DNA from: Rhodopirellula sp.
GTDB lineage: Bacteria; Planctomycetota; Planctomycetia; Pirellulales; Pirellulaceae
Length of the DNA: 11,650 nt
Direction of reading: 5' to 3'
NCBI GenBank assembly: GCA_003513555.1
Contig: DOPG01000130.1
Location: forward strand, 1,515 to 13,164
Position 1 is the stretch's first letter. The number at the start of each line of letters is the position of its first letter. The notes below the pieces were generated by a model, which saw nothing but the letters and a program-made list of their open reading frames with translations, was not told the origin of the DNA and did not search any database. Position numbers and translations under genes: made by a program. This document shows positions 7,326 through 11,650 of this stretch, in pieces.

Positions 7326-7592
7326 ATGCTTTTCCAAAAATCAAATCAACAAGAAGTTCCTTTGGCAATCCAACTCCGAGTGCAACCGATTGGCGAAATT
7401 GCAGTGCAGCATGGCCTGCTAACAACAGAGCAGGTCGTTCGCGTTTGTGAGGAGCAGAAGCACTGCCAAGTTTTTTTCGGTGAACTCGCCAAGAAACTAG
7501 GATTCCTAACAGCCGAACAACTCGAATTCCTCATTCAAGCACAACAGCAACATGACCAGATCGTCGACGAAGCCCTAATCCAGTGCTGCTAA
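7326..7592 (+). CDS. Small two-repeat protein resembling secretion/pilus ATPase N-module
   Basis: This 88-residue protein is built from two copies of one helical motif: IGEIAVQHGLLTTEQVVRV (from residue 22) and FGELAKKLGFLTAEQLEFL (from residue 51), offset by 29 residues. The pattern G-E-L-x(4)-G-L/F-L-T-x-E-Q followed by an amphipathic helix ending in Gln is that of the N-terminal (MshEN/T2SSE_N-like) region of GspE/PilB ATPases, and of lead-in segments on other planctomycete signalling proteins. No ATPase domain follows; the protein ends in CC. It has no signal peptide or membrane segment. The ATG at 7326 has AGGGTAG about six bases upstream, a fair ribosome binding site. It stands alone, converging on the giant surface-protein gene. 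Its function is unknown; a binding or adaptor role is inferred only from the module. Confidence 0.7.
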   Translation: MLFQKSNQQEVPLAIQLRVQPIGEIAVQHGLLTTEQVVRVCEEQKHCQVFFGELAKKLGFLTAEQLEFLIQAQQQHDQIVDEALIQCC

Positions 7593-7783
7593 GCACAAGA
7601 TTTCCAACATCTGCACTCTGGAGACAAGTTGAGGACGCTGACTGGGTGATACATGGAGTCGCCACAAAGCGGCCCGCTAGTCCCACAACAACGGGAAGCA
7701 TGCAACGTCGGAAGCGTCAAGCAATACCACCTATCTAACCAGGCACAGAAATGCACGACCAACGTTACCTGAGCACGATTGTT

Positions 7784-7803
7784 AACCAGAGCTGAATCTG
7801 GTT
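7784..7803 (-). terminator. 7-bp hairpin at the end of the giant gene
   Basis: AACCAGA (7784-7790) pairs perfectly with TCTGGTT (7797-7803) around a six-base loop. On the minus strand the stem begins at the last base of the surface-protein stop codon (7805-7803). No T-run follows (AACAATCG on the minus strand), so intrinsic termination is uncertain. Confidence 0.35.
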
Positions 7804-10800
7804 CAAATCCCCCACCCGGACAATGCCTGATCCAGACACATCACGTGCAACTCGTCTTCAGACATTTCATCTGCTTTGTTATTCTGGCCAACGATCTCAG
7901 GTGCTTCACTTATGGGTGCCAACACCAGGTCGCTGTTACCAAACGACTGCCACTGGGCAAATGTCATTGGGCCAAGAATCTCCATCGGCACCACAGGCTC
8001 TATTGCCATAATCACCATCAGGCCATCGGGCGCGGCTCCGCCAAGCCCGGGAACTGCCGCAGCTGCACCGGAACCCATGGTGGAAAGATCCACCACATGC
8101 AGGCCTCCGATATCATTTCCGAAGCCGTAAGCACTCCCATCAAAATACAACTCTGGGCGGAAAGTCCCGCTAGTGCCCGCCCCCAAAGAAATCGGATCAA
8201 AAACAAATGCATCCTCGTCTCTACCACTGGTACCGACGACACTGAAATTGCCCGTCGTGGACATGTAAATCGTTCCATCACTGGTGATGGAGACCGCATC
8301 CACATCCTCGCTAGATGAAGTCGACAGTCCCACATCGCTACCATCAAAGTACATTTCAAAACTTCCTGCAGTGTTGGCCCCCAACGAAGTTTGATTAAAA
8401 ACGATCATATCTTCATCACGGGAACTCACCCCGTTCACGGAACTGGAACCACTCGTTGAGACCACAAGCCTGCCGTCAGGCGCGAAAGCAATGGAATCGA
8501 CGTCCTCCCCATTACTACTGAACCCAACATCACTTCCATCAAAGTAAAGTGACCATGTCTGCGTGACGGGAGAGAACCGGACAATGTCTGAATCATCAAA
8601 CGAAAGCGATGTACCAGTGATAGTACCCGCACCGGTATAGGACATCAGAATGCCACCATCATCCTGAATGTAGAACGCATCCAAAGTCAGGCCACTCGCC
8701 CAAGGTGTCCCATCAAAGAAGACTCTAAATTCGCTGCCGTTGTAAGCAACAATATCCTCATTCTGGAACAGAACACCCGCGACACTTCCGTTGTTCTTAC
8801 GCGAGAAGTAAAAGAGATCATTTACTTCCGAGTCGATGTCTGTGACATCAATTGAGTCACTACCGTCGACGTAACCATCTACACTGGCCGTCACAATTAC
8901 CGTCTGAGTCCCATCAACCTCACCATCGATTTGCCCTGCAACGTTAAAACTGGCACTCAGTGCACCACTTGGAATCACCACTTCCTGGGGGACAGCTGCC
9001 TCACCACTGTCATTACTGGCAAGGGTCACGGTCAAATCAGAGCCCGCCCCCGTATTACGCGCAACTGTTGCGGTCACGGACCCATCCTCGGCCACTTCAG
9101 TTGCAGCAATTTCCAGAGTTAAGGTTGGGCTATCGACATCCAGCACAGTAACACTGCCCGTTCCCGATTCGAAACCGGTGGCAGCAGCAGTAATCGTCGC
9201 TGTCTGGCTGCCATCTACAAAATCATCGGCAACACCACTGATGGTAAAAGCAACACTCGACTGGCCATCCGGAATCGTCACGGACGACGAAACCGCTGCC
9301 TCACCTGCATCACTACTTGCAAGGTTCACCACCAACGCACCTGACGTACCGGTATTACGCGTGATTGTACCAGTCGTGCTTGAGCCCTCATCAATATCGG
9401 AAGAGGGAATCGAAATGGTCAGCGAAGCAACCTCATCATCCGTGACCGTCACTGATCCACTATCACCTAAATAGCCTGTAGCATCCACGCTGATCGTAAC
9501 TGCCTGATCACCGTCAACCAGATCGTCACCTTGCGCAGTAACCGTAAAAGTACCACTCGTCTGACCCGCAGCAATCGTCAAGGTGTTGACTTTAGCTTCG
9601 GTCACATCGCTACTGACAATCGTCAACTCAACCGCGTCACCGGATGAATTACGGGTCACGGTTCCTGTCGTCACTCCACCAGACTCACTGATTGCAGCAT
9701 CAGCCAGGGAAAGACTCAAAGCGGGAGTAGTCGTGTCAACTACCGTGACAGCACCAGACGCACCGGTATAGCCAGAAGAATCAACACTGATCAAAACCTG
9801 CTGGTCACCATCTACAAAAGAATCCTCCACTCCTGTGATCACAAACTGGGCTGATGTTGAACCGGATGCGATCGTCACAGTGCCAGATACCGACGCTTCG
9901 TTCGGATCACCACTCACCAAGTTCACTGTCAAAGGGGAACCCGTGTCAGTGTTGCGAGAAACAACTCCAACCAAGGTCGATCCTTCGGAGACTGAAGCGG
10001 CACCCAGATCCAAAGACAAGGTGGCAATGTCATCATCAGCATTACTAAGAGAAACATCAGCAGGATCCAAACCGCTGTAATTGCTATCTGACGTAACCGC
10101 GACACCAAGAACAACCGAGTAGTCCACTGAACCATCTACGACCGAGTCATCTACACCCGTCACAGTGACGGTCTGAGCTTCATTCCAATTACTGGAGGTA
10201 AAAGTCAACTGGCTTAAATCAACAGTACCCTCACTCGTGTCACTCGACTCAACACTGAAACTCACATCTGAAACGGGAGCCTCCGTCAGAACGACTGTAA
10301 AGTCAACTGCCCCCCCTGCTTCCGTTGTCACGCCAGATGAACTCGGAGCAGAAACCACCACATCACCCGTTGCAGTGATCGGTGGCATCAGGAATTCAAT
10401 CACCCTATCCATCACAAACGCCTGGTTATTAGGATCACCAGCGCTGGAGCTGATCCCCTCAAATGGCGCAGCCATGAAAACTACCCGGAAATCCTCGCCG
10501 CCATAGCCAATCGTATTGAAAGGTTGAGCAGCACTATTTACAGAATTGCGATAGAAAACACCTTCGGCTCCCACAGCGGGTGCCAACGAATCACTCCAGT
10601 CCGCGCTAAAGTCAGACGGAAGACTGAAAGTCAAGTTCATACCATCACTGATCGAACTACCACTGACACCTACATATTGACTCAGATTCCGAACATCACT
10701 GGTGAATGAAGCAAGCTTCAAATAGTCAGACTGGAAAGACGCACTCACTCCGTTGTAAAGAATGTCCTGCCCCACAAGGAACAAGCCTCCGCCACCGTCA

Positions 10801-11650
10801 AGGTAACCGGCTAAGGCAGTCTGCTCGGCAGCCGAGACGCCCGCGTCGGTTGCAGAATAATTGAATCCAGTGTTCCAAACCACTACGTCGTAATCACTCA
10901 GTTCGGCAGTACCAGGCAATCCCTGTGAAGAAACCTGCCAACTGTCGTACTGTAATGAATTGGCATCAAGAGCGGCTGTGTAGAATCGCTCGTAAGCTGC
11001 CCCCTGATCGTCGTCAACAAACAGGATCTCCGGGTTGGGTGGCGGGGGATCGTCATCGATCACCTGCAACGAATCCACACCCGACACATACCCACCAACC
11101 GAAGCCGTAATCACTACATTTTGATTTCCGTCGTAGTCCGAATCATCTACAGCATTTATTGTGAATGTCGCGTTTGACGCACCCACTGGAATGGTGACAT
11201 TTTCAGGAATTGTTATTTCCGAGGTATCACTGTTAGCCAATGCGATCGTGAGTGGTGATGTCGCAAGCGTATTCCGTGAGACAGTAGCAACCGAAACCCC
11301 ACCTGCTTCACTGATGGAATCCTCAGCAATCACAAGCGTGATCGCAGCAATATCATCGTCGACAACAACAACTGAATCAGAACCTGCTTGATAGTCAGCC
11401 AAGCTCGCCGTAATCACTGCAGTCTGGTCACCATCAACGATGCTGTCATCCACTCCAGTCACGTCAAAGGTCACACTTGACTGACCTGCCTCGATGGTAA
11501 CAACAAGCGGCCCAGTGGCAGCGGTCGCATCGCTCGTACCAATTTCTACTTGCAACGCGGAAGAAAGATCTGTGTTCCGAGTTACGGTTGCCGCGGACAC
11601 CCCGCCGGCTTCCGAGATCGATGCGGCAGCAATTTCCAGAGTTAAGGTTG
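7803..11650 (-). CDS. Giant Calx-beta repeat surface/secreted protein (5' partial)
   Basis: The frame is open from the right edge to the TGA at 7805-7803, at least 1281 residues. A GTG at 11600-11598 is only an internal Val in SEAGGVSAATVTRNT, so the real start is beyond the window. From N to C (numbered from that Val) there are two Calx-beta-like repeats (to 83, and 84-184), a PPPP linker, a glutamine-amidotransferase-fold domain (190-406), a divergent repeat (411-524), four regular repeats of about 100 residues (525-923) and a YFDG-repeat region (928-1170). A tail of about 95 residues ends in SGWGI. Acidic loops such as VDDSIVDGDQ suggest calcium binding, as in Calx-beta domains. The Ser/Thr/Asp-rich, almost Cys-free composition indicates export; an adhesive or matrix role is inferred. 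I see no C-terminal anchor or sorting motif. Confidence 0.88.
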   Translation of the reverse strand, partial: TLTLEIAAASISEAGGVSAATVTRNTDLSSALQVEIGTSDATAATGPLVVTIEAGQSSVTFDVTGVDDSIVDGDQTAVITASLADYQAGSDSVVVVDDDIAAITLVIAEDSISEAGGVSVATVSRNTLATSPLTIALANSDTSEITIPENVTIPVGASNATFTINAVDDSDYDGNQNVVITASVGGYVSGVDSLQVIDDDPPPPNPEILFVDDDQGAAYERFYTAALDANSLQYDSWQVSSQGLPGTAELSDYDVVVWNTGFNYSATDAGVSAAEQTALAGYLDGGGGLFLVGQDILYNGVSASFQSDYLKLASFTSDVRNLSQYVGVSGSSISDGMNLTFSLPSDFSADWSDSLAPAVGAEGVFYRNSVNSAAQPFNTIGYGGEDFRVVFMAAPFEGISSSAGDPNNQAFVMDRVIEFLMPPITATGDVVVSAPSSSGVTTEAGGAVDFTVVLTEAPVSDVSFSVESSDTSEGTVDLSQLTFTSSNWNEAQTVTVTGVDDSVVDGSVDYSVVLGVAVTSDSNYSGLDPADVSLSNADDDIATLSLDLGAASVSEGSTLVGVVSRNTDTGSPLTVNLVSGDPNEASVSGTVTIASGSTSAQFVITGVEDSFVDGDQQVLISVDSSGYTGASGAVTVVDTTTPALSLSLADAAISESGGVTTGTVTRNSSGDAVELTIVSSDVTEAKVNTLTIAAGQTSGTFTVTAQGDDLVDGDQAVTISVDATGYLGDSGSVTVTDDEVASLTISIPSSDIDEGSSTTGTITRNTGTSGALVVNLASSDAGEAAVSSSVTIPDGQSSVAFTISGVADDFVDGSQTATITAAATGFESGTGSVTVLDVDSPTLTLEIAATEVAEDGSVTATVARNTGAGSDLTVTLASNDSGEAAVPQEVVIPSGALSASFNVAGQIDGEVDGTQTVIVTASVDGYVDGSDSIDVTDIDSEVNDLFYFSRKNNGSVAGVLFQNEDIVAYNGSEFRVFFDGTPWASGLTLDAFYIQDDGGILMSYTGAGTITGTSLSFDDSDIVRFSPVTQTWSLYFDGSDVGFSSNGEDVDSIAFAPDGRLVVSTSGSSSVNGVSSRDEDMIVFNQTSLGANTAGSFEMYFDGSDVGLSTSSSEDVDAVSITSDGTIYMSTTGNFSVVGTSGRDEDAFVFDPISLGAGTSGTFRPELYFDGSAYGFGNDIGGLHVVDLSTMGSGAAAAVPGLGGAAPDGLMVIMAIEPVVPMEILGPMTFAQWQSFGNSDLVLAPISEAPEIVGQNNKADEMSEDELHVMCLDQALSGWGI
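8091..8819 (-). repeat. C-terminal YFDG-repeat region of the giant protein
   Basis: Four copies of a beta-rich unit of about 58-68 residues are marked by FFDGT (961), YFDGSDVGF (1019), YFDGSDVGL (1084) and YFDGSAYGF (1152), numbered from the Val at 11600. Most are followed by EDVDSIAFAPDGRLVVS-like or DAVSITSDGTIYMS-like strands and by GVSSRDEDM/GTSGRDEDA before the next copy. The spacing and strand pattern suggest blades of a beta-propeller or solenoid. At DNA level the copies show as recurring CCATCAAA on the + strand at about 8137, 8342, 8536 and 8716. Confidence 0.75.
8832..10028 (-). repeat. Four tandem Calx-beta-like repeats
   Basis: Four units of 99-100 residues (about 300 bases) lie at 9729-10028, 9432-9728, 9132-9431 and 8832-9131. 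Each has the plan ...LTLEI...VSEG...TGTVTRNT...L.V.L.S.D..EA.V...VTI..G..S..F.I.G..D...VDG.Q...I...A.GY..G..SVTV.D.D. The near-constant length points to repeated duplication of one unit. A more divergent unit at 10029-10370, containing SSNWNEAQTVTVTGVDD, precedes them. Confidence 0.85.
10383..11033 (-). other. Glutamine-amidotransferase-fold (non-catalytic) domain inside the giant protein
   Basis: Residues 190-406 (from the Val at 11600) begin EILFVDDDQGAAYERFYTAA and continue with LSDYDVVVWNTG, LAGYLDGGGGLFLVGQDI and a late FRVVFMAAPFEGI. This alternation of hydrophobic strands and helices matches class I amidotransferase-like (ThuA/DUF4350-type) domains found in secreted bacterial multidomain proteins. 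The position of the nucleophile elbow has GLFLVGQDI, with no Cys, so it is probably a structural or ligand-binding domain. The PPPPNP linker marks its N-terminal border. Confidence 0.65.
11049..11650 (-). repeat. Two upstream Calx-beta-like repeats, first cut by the window edge
   Basis: One complete unit lies at 11049-11351 (IAAITLVIAEDSISEAGG to LQVIDDD) and another runs from 11352 past the edge at 11650. Both carry SEAGGVS.ATV.RNT and a VDD....DG.Q loop. The outer one begins with TLTLEIAA, the same as the last regular repeat near 9127. More units probably lie beyond the window. Confidence 0.8.

Noticed and set aside
7797..7820. GGTTCAAATCC resembling a tRNA T-loop
   Set aside because: The flanking bases do not pair as a T stem and there is no acceptor, D or anticodon arm upstream; the bases are explained by the hairpin and the surface-protein stop codon.
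7779..8318. A 179-codon + frame over the end of the giant gene
   Set aside because: His/Cys/Arg-rich antisense shadow of the repeat protein.
8091..11650. Regular repeats as a possible CRISPR array
   Set aside because: The period is about 300 bases (about 200 at the C-terminus), the repeats are degenerate and keep an open reading frame, so they are protein repeats.

Overview
The window looks like a stretch of a planctomycete chromosome, most likely a Pirellulaceae (Rhodopirellula-type) bacterium. This is inferred from gene content, not from a marker gene. The clues are a Ser/Thr kinase fused to a receiver-like tail, an arginyl-tRNA synthetase enlarged by a coiled-coil insert, a very large repeat-built surface protein, wide gene spacing and weak Shine-Dalgarno sequences.

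Layout. 1-80: probable 3' end of an unidentified gene. 240-758 (+): ribosomal silencing factor RsfS. 954-2939 (+): arginyl-tRNA synthetase ArgS. 3316-4827 (+): Ser/Thr protein kinase with a degenerate receiver domain, followed by a hairpin. About 5041-5331 (-): a coding-like frame interrupted by a TGA, possibly a decayed gene. 5357-5429 (+): tRNA-Cys(GCA) with its own promoter-like and terminator-like signals. 5570-6856 (-): a double-domain class II aldolase/adducin protein in which only the first half keeps its catalytic residues. 7326-7592 (+): an 88-residue protein made of two helical repeats resembling the N-terminal module of type II secretion/pilus ATPases. 7803 to the right edge (-): the C-terminal part (at least 1281 residues) of a giant, probably exported, Calx-beta repeat protein. 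It has a glutamine-amidotransferase-fold insert and a C-terminal YFDG-repeat region, and its N-terminus lies outside the window.

The first three complete genes point the same way. RsfS (ribosome dormancy) and ArgS (translation) are housekeeping; the kinase is a signalling protein of unknown target. No operon can be proven because gaps of 195 and 376 bases separate them. I see no CRISPR array, insertion sequence, prophage or obvious new multi-gene system. The more unusual material lies in the domain architectures: paired active and inactive aldolase halves, a pseudo-receiver on a kinase, a free-standing ATPase-type N-module, and a mosaic surface protein.
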